Source: Stramenopiles sp. TOSAG23-3
Lineage: Eukaryota > Sar
Length of the DNA: 24,306 nucleotides
Assembly: GCA_900128585.1 (NCBI GenBank)
Contig: LT642306.1
Location: 1-24,306 of the forward strand
Direction: 5' to 3'
Within the stretch, counting starts at the first letter, position 1. Every line of letters starts with the position of its first letter. Positions 1 through 8,579 of this stretch are shown one piece after another. Both the position numbers and the translations under genes were made by a program. The notes under the pieces were generated by a model that did not search any database, was not told the DNA's origin, and was given only the letters and a program-made list of their open reading frames with translations.

Positions 1-92
1 TCTTCTTTCTTCTTCTTCTTCTTCTTTTTTTTAATCATTGCTTTTTTCTTCTTCTTCTTTTTTTTTCATCTTCTTCTTCATTCTTCTTTCTG
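1..92. repeat. Pyrimidine (TTC)n low-complexity tract
   Basis: TTC and TTTC units run on the plus strand, broken once by a short AATCATTG. It is the left part of a composite block that switches to GAA on the same strand after base 120. Open frames across it encode only Lys/Glu/Arg or Ser/Phe/Leu runs and are not genes. Confidence 0.9.
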
Positions 93-121
93 ACGATGAT
101 TATTATTGTGAGGATTATAAT

Positions 122-341
122 AGAAGAGAAGAAGAAGAAAGAAGAAGAAAGAAGAAGATATTTCAGCAGAAGAAGGAAAAAGAAGAATGAAAGAAGAAGA
201 AGATATTTCAGAAGAAGAAGGAAAAAAAAAAAGAAGAAGGAAAAAGAAGAAGAAAGAAGAAGAAGAAAGAAGAATAAAAGAAGAAGAAAGAAGAAGATAT
301 TTCAGAAGAAGAAGAAAGAAGAAGAAGAAAGAGGAAGAAAA
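122..341. repeat. Purine (GAA)n tract with a higher-order unit
   Basis: About 220 bases of GAA/GAAA on the plus strand. The decamer GATATTTCAG interrupts it at 157, 202 and 296, each time flanked by GAAGAA. The spacings of 45 and 94 bases suggest a roughly 47-base higher-order unit rather than simple slippage alone. Confidence 0.85.
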
Positions 342-349
342 ATAATTAT

Positions 350-393
350 TTCTTCTTCTTCCTCTTCTTCTTCTTTCTTCTTCTTTCTTCTTC
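350..393. repeat. Pyrimidine (TTC)n tract, inverted to the preceding GAA tract
   Basis: The strand switches abruptly from GAA to TTC across a short AATAATTATT hinge. The end of the GAA tract (about 305-341) and this tract are therefore imperfectly self-complementary and could form a long hairpin. Confidence 0.8.
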
Positions 394-480
394 AACCGAT
401 AAAAATATTTAAGTGCTTTTACCTAACAGAGTATGGAGGAGGTCAGGAGAAAAAAATGACGACGTATAATTATGTAATAC

Positions 481-519
481 GAGAGAAAAAGAAATGAAAG
501 AAAGAAAGAAAGAAAGAAA
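481..519. repeat. (GAAA)n tract upstream of the gene at 772
   Basis: Short GAAA tetranucleotide run on the plus strand, ending about 255 bases before the start codon at 772. Purines are on the sense strand of the downstream gene. Between this run and the gene I see AT-rich sequence with a TATAATATA-like stretch near 690, about 80 bases before the ATG, which could be a promoter element but is unproven. Confidence 0.75.
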
Positions 520-771
520 CAACTATTGTATATATATAGATATCAAACCACAATCCACAACGTCAAGGAATGAATCAAGAAGGATTTGGTTTTGTTGTTG
601 AAAGATTGAAGAATACAAATTCGTTCTTCTTCTTGGAATAACCAGGTTCGGTATATCAATATACCTAGAGAGAGAGACAGGGAGCGCTATAATATACCAG
701 GTTTTGTGTTGTTGCTCAAGGGGTAACTCTGCGTTTGTCACTATCTATACCTATACATTGACGTCTACGCC

Positions 772-1605
772 ATGGCGGACGGGTACGAGTTTCTCACGGA
801 GACGCAGCATTCGGTCGCATGGATTTTAAAAAAGAACGCTCGCCGGCAAGTGGTATTTCGGGAAAAGCTGGACGAAGCAAAGCGGCGGTTTGGAGCGAAA
901 GCGGGGAAAATGTTGCTGAACGGGGCCAGCGAGCGCGCCAAGCAAATGGTCAAGGAACGGTACTTTTTTGATGACCTTATGATGGGGAAAAAACCGCCAA
1001 AGGAATTTTTGCGAAAGAAGAAGAGGGGGGAACGCGGCGTATGGGAGGCGTACAAGCCCCCGCTAATAGACGTGCTCGGCAACAAAGTAAGGAATAGGGA
1101 GAAAGAATACCTGGACTCGTGCTTTAACGCCCGTGGCCTGACGGAGGAAGGGCGGAAAGCGGTCACGTTGCCGGACGAGCACTGGAAAGAGCACAGGTTT
1201 TACCTGCACGGTAACCCGGACGACGGGAAGACTTACTTTAAGCACGATATAACGCACCACGTGACGTTTCAGCTGCCCCCAGGGTGCAACGACGTCACAA
1301 AAATATGCTTTGAAACGTTCGGGACGTTATTTTTGAACCATTCCCCCAACACGCCCGAGGGAGGCGGGCACCAGCACGGACGGTACGGGGCCGGCGCCCC
1401 GATGGACATGGAACATATTAACGAAGACTCCATCAGTGAGCATTACCTTTCGACCGACGACGACGAGCAGTCCGTTTCCGCCGGTGTTGGCACGGACTAT
1501 GATTTTGGGGAGGACAAAGACGGGGACGGGGAGCTGGACATTATCAGCAGCGATGACAGCGACGACGACGACGGGGAAGAGGACGGCGGGCTGGAAAGTT
1601 ACTAA
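772..1605 (+). CDS. Uncharacterised protein with acidic C-terminal tail
   Basis: A 277-residue protein that I do not recognise. The ATG sits in a strong eukaryotic context (CCATGG) and the frame closes at TAA 1603-1605. Residues 1 to about 110 are basic and helix-prone, with several Lys/Arg clusters (for example RKKKRGER near 80-88). The middle (about 110-205) is mixed and globular-looking, with a His-rich Gly loop (GGGHQHGRYG) near 200. The last 50 residues are dominated by Asp and Glu. A DKDGDGELD stretch at 248-256 looks like the first part of an EF-hand loop, but residue 12 is Ser rather than Glu and no flanking helices are evident. The basic body plus acidic tail would suit a nuclear or nucleic-acid-associated protein; that is only inference. 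It converges on the F-box/ankyrin gene with 150 bases between stop codons. Strong start context and GC-rich coding bias support a real gene. Confidence 0.8.
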   Translation: MADGYEFLTETQHSVAWILKKNARRQVVFREKLDEAKRRFGAKAGKMLLNGASERAKQMVKERYFFDDLMMGKKPPKEFLRKKKRGERGVWEAYKPPLIDVLGNKVRNREKEYLDSCFNARGLTEEGRKAVTLPDEHWKEHRFYLHGNPDDGKTYFKHDITHHVTFQLPPGCNDVTKICFETFGTLFLNHSPNTPEGGGHQHGRYGAGAPMDMEHINEDSISEHYLSTDDDEQSVSAGVGTDYDFGEDKDGDGELDIISSDDSDDDDGEEDGGLESY

Positions 1606-1755
1606 CTTTTACGAGTACGATTAGATTGAAAACATAATACGGTATGATACTTTGCATTCTAAAACAAACAGGAGCACAACACGAGCGACGTAAAGTTTTG
1701 GTTTTTTATCACTACGTCATCTAAATGCTCAACATTGTTTTTCAAAACGCGCCCT

Positions 1756-4111
1756 TCAAAGGTCGAGGCCGACGGACACGACGTTCGGCGCTTTCTGCTG
1801 CGCGGCGTTTCTAAGGACTTGGACGGCGCTGCTCGCGTTCCCCGCGGCAATGGCGCTGGCGGCGTCCGGTTTCGTTTCTGGGCTGGACGGCGCGTTGGGG
1901 GTAGGGCCCTCGGCGGTCTTCACGAGACCGCTCCAACGCTTGGCCTGGGCCTCCTTCTCCTTCAGCGCCGCCTCCTCGAGCTTCTCTTCTCGCTTCCTCG
2001 CGGCGTCCTCTTGGCGCTTCAAAAACGCGGCGACCTTGACGTCCCGCTTCTTCTCGGCCTCCTCGGACACCTGCCGGCCCTCCTCGTTCTCTTTCCCGTC
2101 GACGCCTTCAACTTTCTGGGCCGCCTCCTTCTTCGCCTTCGCCTCCATGCGCTGCTTCTCCCGCTGCTTTCGGTACCGTTCCTTGTCCTTCTCCCGCCGC
2201 TCGTCCTCCAGGCGCATCTGGGCCTCGAACTCCGCGTACTCCTCCGCCTGCATCGTGGCCTTCGCCTCCCGCCGCTTGCGGGCCCGCTCCACCATCTCGT
2301 TGTGTTCCTCCTCCGTCACCAACGAGCTCCAGCCGACCTTCCCGCTGGCCTGGTCGACGTCCGGCCGCTTGGCGTCCTTCTCCTCCACCCTCATGCGGCG
2401 CTCCTCCCGCCGCGCCTCCTCCGCCATTTCAAGCTCCCGCTTTCTCCGCGCAGCGTTCTCGCGCCGCCGCGCCTTCTCCTGCAGCTTCTTTTCCCTCGCC
2501 GCGGTCGCCTCCTCCTCCTCCCGCCTCATCCGCGCGTTCTTGTCCCCCTTGTTGACCTCGTCGCTCGAGCTCCGGCGCGTCGGCCGCTTCCCACGCTGGA
2601 ACTTGGCGTCGCGAGGCCCGACGGGGTCGATGTCCGTGTTGAACCGCGGGGTCGACGGGGCCTTGGCCAGGCTCGCCGTGACCTTCTTTCGCTTCGGCTT
2701 GTCCCCTCGGCTGCAGAAGGCCACCAGCAGGTCCTTCACCTCCGCGGACCCGCTCTTCGTCGCGATGAACAGGGGCGTCGTCCCGTACGTCGTCTCGACG
2801 AAGAGGTCCGCCTTCTTCGTGAACGGGAGCAGGACTTTGACCAGGTCCACGTTGCCCTGCTCGGCGGCGGTGTAGAGGGCGATCTTCTTTCGGCAGGTCT
2901 GCTGGGACGGGTCCGAGCCCCCTTCCAGGAGCATGTGGGCGATGTTCACGTGGCCGCGCTCGCAGGCGTTGTAGAGCGCCGTCTTCCCGGCCTTGGTGAC
3001 GGCGCGGCAGTCCGCCCCGTTTTCGATCAAGTACTCGACGAGGGCCTCGTGCCCCTCCTCCGCGGCAACGATCAGCGGCGTCCGGCCGTCCTTCGTGGAC
3101 CCGTTGACGTCGCAGCTGCGCTCGACCAAGATCTTGACCATCTCGATGTGGCCCATCTGGCAGGCACGGTGCAAGGCCGTCTCGCCCCCATCGTCGTCGC
3201 GAATCTGGGTGGCGGCGTTGACGTCGCACCCGTAGGACGCCAAGACCTCGATGATTTTCGCGTGGCCGTTCTCCGCCGCCAGCATCATCGGGGTGTACCC
3301 GCTACGGGCCGTCTTGTTGAAGTCGGCCTTCGCGTCCAGCAAGAACCGCGCGACGGAACTATGGCCCTCCTTGCACGCGGCATGGAGGGGGGACATGCCG
3401 TCGTTTGTGCCCAGGTTGATGTTGCACCCGTGGGACACGAGCAGGCGCACGACCTCCATGTTCTGCGCGAGTGTGGTGAAAAGGGGGGGGTACAGCGGTT
3501 AGCGGTGAGGTTCGTGCCGGGGAGAAAGGGATGGGGCGGGGTTTACTTACGTTCTGCTCGCTGGCAAGGAAGAGGGGGGTCGCGCCGTCGCTTGGTCGGC
3601 GAGACATGAGCATCTTCTTCTTGAAGCTGTTCGACTGCAGGATAGTCCGGACCTGCCGAAGGTACCCGTGGTGGGAGCTCCACAGGAGCAGCCCGGTCTG
3701 GTTGGTCCCCGTGACGTTCTTGGACTTTTGCACCATCCGAAAGAGGACGGTCCGGACCATTCGGCGAGGGTGGCGGGACCCGAAGTGTTCGACGAACTCG
3801 GACACGACGGTCTCCCCGCAAATTTTGTAAAAGTCTCGGCAGACCATCGACGCGCTCGCCATTTCGCCCCCCCAAAGGAACCGCGTGACCGAGTACAGGA
3901 TATCGTTCGGCAAGGAGCAGAAGAGCCAGTCCGGGATAGGCTTTGGCTTTCGTTTCTTCCCGTTCCCACGACTGGAACTTCGTTCGTAATACTCTTCCGC
4001 ATCGTCCGCCTGCGAGGCGCGTGCATCTCGCCGCTGCCTCCACTCGGACTGGCGTTGGGTGTTTTTCTCTTTGACACGAGACAACAGCGCGTCGTAGGTA
4101 TTGTTCGACAT
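1756..4111 (-). CDS. F-box and ankyrin-repeat protein with C-terminal coiled coil (two exons)
   Basis: The spliced product is 755 residues: exon 1 is 4111-3551 (187 codons) and exon 2 is 3462-1756 (568 codons plus TGA). Residues 67-94 read as an F-box (LPNDILYSVTRFL then MVCRDF), the SKP1-binding module of SCF ubiquitin ligases. About nine ankyrin repeats follow (roughly 140-438), with TPL/ALH and GH..VV..LL signatures and repeat starts such as DGMSPLHAACKEGH and DGRTPLIVAAEEGH. From about 498 to 705 comes a highly charged Lys/Glu/Arg/Ala region typical of a long coiled coil, then a short Ala/Ser-rich tail ending GLDL. Splicing at 3550/3463 restores one ankyrin repeat exactly, which is strong evidence for the join. 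By family knowledge it would be a substrate receptor recruiting targets through the ankyrin repeats; the coiled coil may oligomerise or bind the cytoskeleton. The F-box call is by eye and is the least certain part. Confidence 0.88.
3463..3550 (-). other. Spliceosomal GT-AG intron, 88 nt, phase 0
   Basis: On the minus strand the donor reads AAC|GTAAGT (3550 downward) and the acceptor CGCGCAG|AAC (3463). A good branch-point match, GCTAACC, lies at about 3497-3503, some 35 bases from the acceptor, followed by a C/T-rich tract with an uninterrupted C run. The frame is interrupted between Asn187 and Asn188, and removal joins the two halves of an ankyrin repeat. It is the only intron I can support in the window. 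Confidence 0.9.
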
Positions 4112-4393
4112 TGGGAAAAGTAGGGAGTAGTAGGTAGGAGGAGGTCAGGTCCGTTGAACAAGAATCCGTGAGGAATGAGGAAACCAAACGTTGGGGTTAG
4201 GACAAGAACAGTTTCTATGTTTTGAAAATAAAACAAAACCAGTCTCAAACTGTTCTTTTTTTAATGAAGAAAAAACGGAACCGATTGAATTGTTGTGCCT
4301 TGTTCCGTTCACTTTCGTTCTTTCTTTCGATTCTTTAAATTACCAAATTAAAAAGTGGTTCGGGTTGGTTCTCAGTCGGTTGTTTTTTAACTT

Positions 4394-4423
4394 ACTTTCT
4401 TTCTCTTCTTCTTCTTCTTCTTC

Positions 4424-4450
<27 letters not shown>
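4394..4450. repeat. TTC then TTTC microsatellite
   Basis: (TTC)n running into (TTTC)n on the plus strand, which is GAA/GAAA on the sense strand of the F-box/ankyrin gene, whose ATG lies about 280 bases away at 4111. Confidence 0.9.
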
Positions 4451-4454
<4 letters not shown>

Positions 4455-5020
4455 TATTATTTTAACAGAATTGAGATCAATTATTATATTATTACATATA
4501 AATAGCATAGAGAATAAAAACACACAAAAAATAATCCATTATAATATTTAACATAGACAGAGCATAGAGAATAAATTAAAAAAATTAAAATTAAAAAATA
4601 TAACGACTGGAAATAGAATACGGAATCTTGTACTATCTATTATATAGGTAGTAATAATGGATATAGTACATGTTATAAAGATATATAATACATTTTGATA
4701 GAGAAACGGTTAATGTATATCAATTGTATGCTTTAAGTATAGAATGAATCGATGATAACGGTCATCGTTGAAAAGGCGAAGTGGAATGAATTGTATTTGA
4801 TAGGTTATATGTTGTATTAGTATATTATATTAATACTACAAGTACGATTTATTTCAAAAGATGGGATCCTTTGTATTTAAAAGCAGGTAATAATACATAT
4901 GCTGTGTGTATATAATGAAATGAATGTAAATGTTTTATTTGTATGCTATGTATATATTATATGCTATGTTTATATATGAAAGAAACGCAATTTGGATGAA
5001 GAAAAGGACTGCTTCCTGTG
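4451..5020. other. AT-rich intergenic sequence, no gene seen
   Basis: Very AT-rich with many TATA/ATTA words and short A and T runs. No open frame with coding character, tRNA-like cloverleaf or strong inverted repeat was recognised. It sits in the middle of the divergent spacer between the genes at 4111 (-) and 5701 (+), so it probably carries both promoters. Confidence 0.6.
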
Positions 5021-5133
5021 TGTCTTTTTCTTCTTCTTTGTTTCTTTCTTTCTTCTTCCTTCTTTCTTTCTTTCTTTCTTTGTTTCTTCTTTTTCTTCTT
5101 CTTTCTTTCTTTCTTTCTTTCTTCTCTTTCTTC
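5021..5133. repeat. TTC/TTTC microsatellite
   Basis: About 110 bases of mixed TTC and TTTC units on the plus strand, inside the divergent spacer. Like the tract at 4394 it is purine on the minus strand. The frames through it encode only Ser/Phe/Leu or Lys/Glu/Arg and are not genes. Confidence 0.9.
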
Positions 5134-5316
5134 AATGAAAAAAAGTGATGATGGTATTTTATATGAATCAAACTTCTTAAATTGTACAAACTATTTAGTT
5201 TAATTCAGGAAGGAGTTTCGTAAACTTATTAAAGTGGATTACATTAGGAAGAAGGAAGGTTTTTCATTGACACTAAACAATATGAAATTCTAGAAAGGAG
5301 GGTGCGAAGTGTAAAT

Positions 5317-5393
<77 letters not shown>

Positions 5394-5403
5394 GAAAGAA
5401 AAA

Positions 5404-5449
<46 letters not shown>

Positions 5450-5480
5450 CAAAGAAACAAAGAAAGAAAGAAAAGAGGAG
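5317..5480. repeat. Long (GAAA)n microsatellite
   Basis: About 160 bases of nearly perfect GAAA tetranucleotide on the plus strand, with a few GAAAC variants near the right end. It ends about 170-220 bases before the candidate start codons of the next gene and is purine on that gene's sense strand. Its orientation is opposite to the tracts at 4394 and 5021, which serve the divergent gene. Confidence 0.93.
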
Positions 5481-5700
5481 GGACATCATCAATAACATCA
5501 TCAATATCATCAATAGAATAATAATAGCTAATTATTATAATAGAAACCTTTCTATATGTCTATCAGTCCTGCATGCATGCACTACTTACTGACTTACTCC
5601 ACCCATTCCCCCCGTCATCATTTTCAAAATTTCCGAGCTGTCACTAATAATGGAACACCACTTGACCAGGACGAAGTTACTGGAGAGTATTTTCCCCATC

Positions 5701-8280
5701 ATGAAGCGAAGCAACCGTCTGGTCCTCACGGCCCTGTTTTTCCTCCTGTTGATCGTCGGGGATGAGGCCATCAAGGTGCACGAGACCGTCGCGAGCCAAC
5801 AACGGCTCTACCTGCTCGATGCGAGGACGCGGAAGGGAAGCCACGCGCTCCAGCGCAGGTGGAAAGCGTTGAAGGAATCGAAGGATCACATAGAAGCGCA
5901 GTGCCATGGGAACTCGGCCGTGTGCACGGAACGGAAGGACGAGATACTGCTGCTGCAGGTCTTTGAGGGGATCCACTCGGCGTGCGGCACGCGCTTGACC
6001 AAGGACTGCCTGGCCCTCTCCGAAGTAGTGTACCGGAATGACGTCCCGATGAACAGGGACACCATAGAAAAGCACCAGCAAGAGGCGAGCGCGCTGATAG
6101 AAAAGTCGTTTCGGGCCATGACTCGGTGGGGCCGCGCAAAGAATTTTTTTGGTGGCAAGGACGCCGAAGAAAAGGCCAACTCGGAGGAGGCCGTTGCCAT
6201 CGGCGACCTGTTCAGTTTGGAAGGCATCGGGGAGGTTGAGGCTGCCGTCGATGGCGGGAAGAACGGCCTTGGCTTCATGGACGTAGCTGGCTCCATTGTC
6301 TACGGTGTTGCCAATGGATTTTTTAGCGGCATGATGGATGATTTCCGGGACGCGTTTGCCGACGAGACCTGCACCGACACGGCCGCACTGCGTGGGGCCT
6401 TCAAAACGCTCTGTGAACGGGCCGCCGACCTGTGGGACACCTACCGGGGCGCACTCAAGCACGTTTGGACGGATTCTGGAAGGGACCAGCTCGTCGATAC
6501 ACTTAAAGGGGCGTTTTCCGCGTTCTCAGACCTGGTCTCGCAAGTGTTTCGGTTTGTGGTGACCTGCAAAGGCACGCAACTGATTCTTATCATGTCAGCC
6601 ATAATGGCGGTCGCCATCGCGGTCAACTATTTGGCCCTGCTCGCGGGGAACGTTGTTGCACTGGCGGTCAAGATTGGCCTGGTTCTGCTGGAAATCGTTA
6701 CTAGTGTCCCGTACTTGAAAGGCCTCGTGGTCCGTGGGAGCAAAGAGCTCAAGAAGGTGATTGCCGGAACGTGCGCAAAAGATTGCCTTAAAATGTTCAT
6801 TCAGATCTTCGCGGAGGTGCTCGGCTTCGTGATGCAAGCGGTGCTTCTGTCCGGCGACGTCAAGGACGTCTTGAAGGTTCTGCCAAAGCCGGGTGCCCAG
6901 GTGGGGCCGTTCAAATGGTCCAGAAAGTTTCTAGCGCCCGTCGAAAAGTTCCTGAACTTGGTCAAAAGCGCTCGCGATGGGAAAGGGATCCGGCCGGCCA
7001 TGTTCAAGGTCGCAAACAAAGCCATTTTTGGCATCAAGACGGTGACAAAGAGAACCAAGCAGCTCGTGGGCAATGGCAAGCCCACGCCGAAAGCTCGCTC
7101 GGCAGGCGTCGACGCGTCGACCGTAGCCAAAAGCGCGGACGACGCGGACGTAAAGGTGGTCAAAAGCAAGGATGGGGATTCGATTCTCAGCGGCGGAAAG
7201 GCAGGGGCCAACACGGGCGGCAAGGGGACGGCGGAAAACCCGATGTCCTGGGCCGAAGGCAAACAGTTTAATGACCAGAGGAAGTATGCGTTCGACAAGT
7301 ACACGGACGACGTGCCGACGGAAATGCTGCGGCAGCAAGACAACTTTGCGGCCGGAAAGTTCAACAAAGTCGTGGTGAAGCCGGACAAGAGCAGCGACGA
7401 GATCATTACCCTGTACCGTGCTGGGAACAAGCACGACCCGAAGTCTGGGAAAGCTTTCATGGACGACGCGACCGGAGGGTACTGGACGAGAGATCCCCCC
7501 ACTGGAGAATTCGGCGTCCGGGGCGAGGCGGCCGTGAAGATGGAGTGGAACAAGTTGGACACCGTGTACAAAGTTGAGATACCTGTTAAGGACTTGAAAG
7601 ACCCGCTGGTCATGTACGAAGGCAAGGTTGGAATGCAGGGTGCGTCCGATGGACTGCACAAGGGCATGAAGTACCAAGGGGGGGGGGACCAAATCTACCT
7701 GGACGTTGCCCAGTTCCGAGGAACACCAGTCCCACGGTCTGACCAGGCCGTCTTGAAATCACGCTTTCGCGACGACGGTCTCTTTGCCCAGAGAGGAATA
7801 AAAGTGGAGGACATTGGGTACGCGGGCGCGCAGAAAGCCGCCGGCCCCCCTACAGAGGGGGTTGTCAAAGCCGCAGTCCCTGGTAGCACTGTTAGTACGT
7901 CGTCGGCTCATAATTCAGCGACGATCGTCAAAAATGCAGAAACATTGTCTAGTGCAGGGTCTCAAGTCAAGAATAGTTTGAAAGACCGGAGTGGCGATGA
8001 CGCTCTACCCGGGACGACCGACCGGGACGACGGTGCAGACGACAGCAGAAGTTTTTGGGCGAAGTTCGCGGAAAGAGTGAGAAGGAAACAGAAGCAGAAA
8101 GAGAACGAAGATAGCGAGGACCTGGTGCTCGAAAGCCAAGACGAAGAGGGGGGGAAAGAAGAAGAAAAAAAGGACAAGTCGTCAGGGAACACGAACGGGC
8201 CACCATGGGCCCAGAGTGGGGGGATGGCCATGAACTATCGAGGAGGAGCGGGAATGAGTCGGCTTGGAATGTACACATGA
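5701..8280 (+). CDS. Large secreted or membrane protein with a C-terminal ART-like, bacterial-toxin-like domain
   Basis: I favour ATG 5701 (859 residues), because it opens directly with a signal peptide: MKRS, then the hydrophobic core LVLTALFFLLLIVG. An in-frame ATG at 5650 has a better context but would place 17 residues before it. Positions below count from 5650. The lumenal part (about 40-300) has spaced cysteines (CHGNSAVC, CGTRLTKDC). Hydrophobic segments follow at about 311-334, 335-354 and 382-402, consistent with two or three membrane helices. A Lys-rich linker leads to a compact domain at about 575-690 with Y589-R590, Y611-W612-T613, E643-I644-P645, Y656-E657-G658, Q663-G664 and GGGDQIY (677-683). 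From memory this order of motifs resembles ADP-ribosyltransferase-like C-terminal modules of bacterial polymorphic and contact-dependent toxins; I could not check this, and activity is unknown. The C-terminus is a charged, disordered tail. No similarity is recognised for the N-terminal half. A possible AATAAA lies at 8306-8311. Confidence 0.82.
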   Translation: MKRSNRLVLTALFFLLLIVGDEAIKVHETVASQQRLYLLDARTRKGSHALQRRWKALKESKDHIEAQCHGNSAVCTERKDEILLLQVFEGIHSACGTRLTKDCLALSEVVYRNDVPMNRDTIEKHQQEASALIEKSFRAMTRWGRAKNFFGGKDAEEKANSEEAVAIGDLFSLEGIGEVEAAVDGGKNGLGFMDVAGSIVYGVANGFFSGMMDDFRDAFADETCTDTAALRGAFKTLCERAADLWDTYRGALKHVWTDSGRDQLVDTLKGAFSAFSDLVSQVFRFVVTCKGTQLILIMSAIMAVAIAVNYLALLAGNVVALAVKIGLVLLEIVTSVPYLKGLVVRGSKELKKVIAGTCAKDCLKMFIQIFAEVLGFVMQAVLLSGDVKDVLKVLPKPGAQVGPFKWSRKFLAPVEKFLNLVKSARDGKGIRPAMFKVANKAIFGIKTVTKRTKQLVGNGKPTPKARSAGVDASTVAKSADDADVKVVKSKDGDSILSGGKAGANTGGKGTAENPMSWAEGKQFNDQRKYAFDKYTDDVPTEMLRQQDNFAAGKFNKVVVKPDKSSDEIITLYRAGNKHDPKSGKAFMDDATGGYWTRDPPTGEFGVRGEAAVKMEWNKLDTVYKVEIPVKDLKDPLVMYEGKVGMQGASDGLHKGMKYQGGGDQIYLDVAQFRGTPVPRSDQAVLKSRFRDDGLFAQRGIKVEDIGYAGAQKAAGPPTEGVVKAAVPGSTVSTSSAHNSATIVKNAETLSSAGSQVKNSLKDRSGDDALPGTTDRDDGADDSRSFWAKFAERVRRKQKQKENEDSEDLVLESQDEEGGKEEEKKDKSSGNTNGPPWAQSGGMAMNYRGGAGMSRLGMYT

Positions 8281-8305
8281 TCGATGAATGATTTTCTATA
8301 TATTA

Positions 8306-8311
8306 AATAAA
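8306..8311 (+). promoter_or_regulatory. Possible poly(A) signal AATAAA
   Basis: AATAAA occurs 26 bases after the TGA of the preceding gene in an AT-rich 3' region. The position fits a polyadenylation signal, but the motif is common in such AT-rich sequence and other genes here lack a clear copy. Confidence 0.35.
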
Positions 8312-8400
8312 AGATAGATGACCGTCCTAATGAACCCTATCAATTTAAATTATAAGTACAAAATAAGTTGTACTATATATTATATAAACAAGTTTAATTG

Positions 8401-8529
8401 TTCTTTCTCTCTTCCTTCCTTCGCTTCCTTCGTTCCTTCCTTCATTCCTTCCTTCCTTCCTTCCTTCCTTCTTTCCTTCGTTCCTTCCTTCCTTCGTTCC
8501 TTCGTTCCTTCCTTCCTTCTTTCCTTCCA
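8401..8529. repeat. (TTCC)n microsatellite
   Basis: About 130 bases of TTCC units with TTCG and TTCA variants on the plus strand, ending about 170 bases before the MFS gene. Unlike the other tracts it is tetranucleotide TTCC, and it is pyrimidine on the sense strand of the downstream gene. Confidence 0.92.
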
Positions 8530-8579
8530 CTTTTCAAAAAAATCAGATAGGAAAAATTTAAAGAGAAGATTCCAAGAGG

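Noticed and set aside
78-497. Overlapping frames encoding Lys/Glu/Arg or Ser/Phe/Leu runs in the repeat block
   Set aside because: They are translations of GAA/TTC microsatellite and carry no coding signature; the same applies near 4935-5200, 5244-5592, 8318-8701 and 13398-13724.
1513-1548. A functional EF-hand in the orphan protein
   Set aside because: Only one loop-like stretch, Ser at position 12 and no flanking helices; acidic low-complexity sequence explains it.
1735-3609. A 600-codon plus-strand open frame across the ankyrin gene
   Set aside because: It is Leu/Arg/Pro/Gly-rich antisense of a GC-rich coding region; the minus strand has clear ankyrin repeats and a matching intron.
5317-5480. 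CRISPR-like or transposon repeat arrays
   Set aside because: The repeats are simple GAAA tetranucleotides without spacers, terminal inverted repeats or target duplications.
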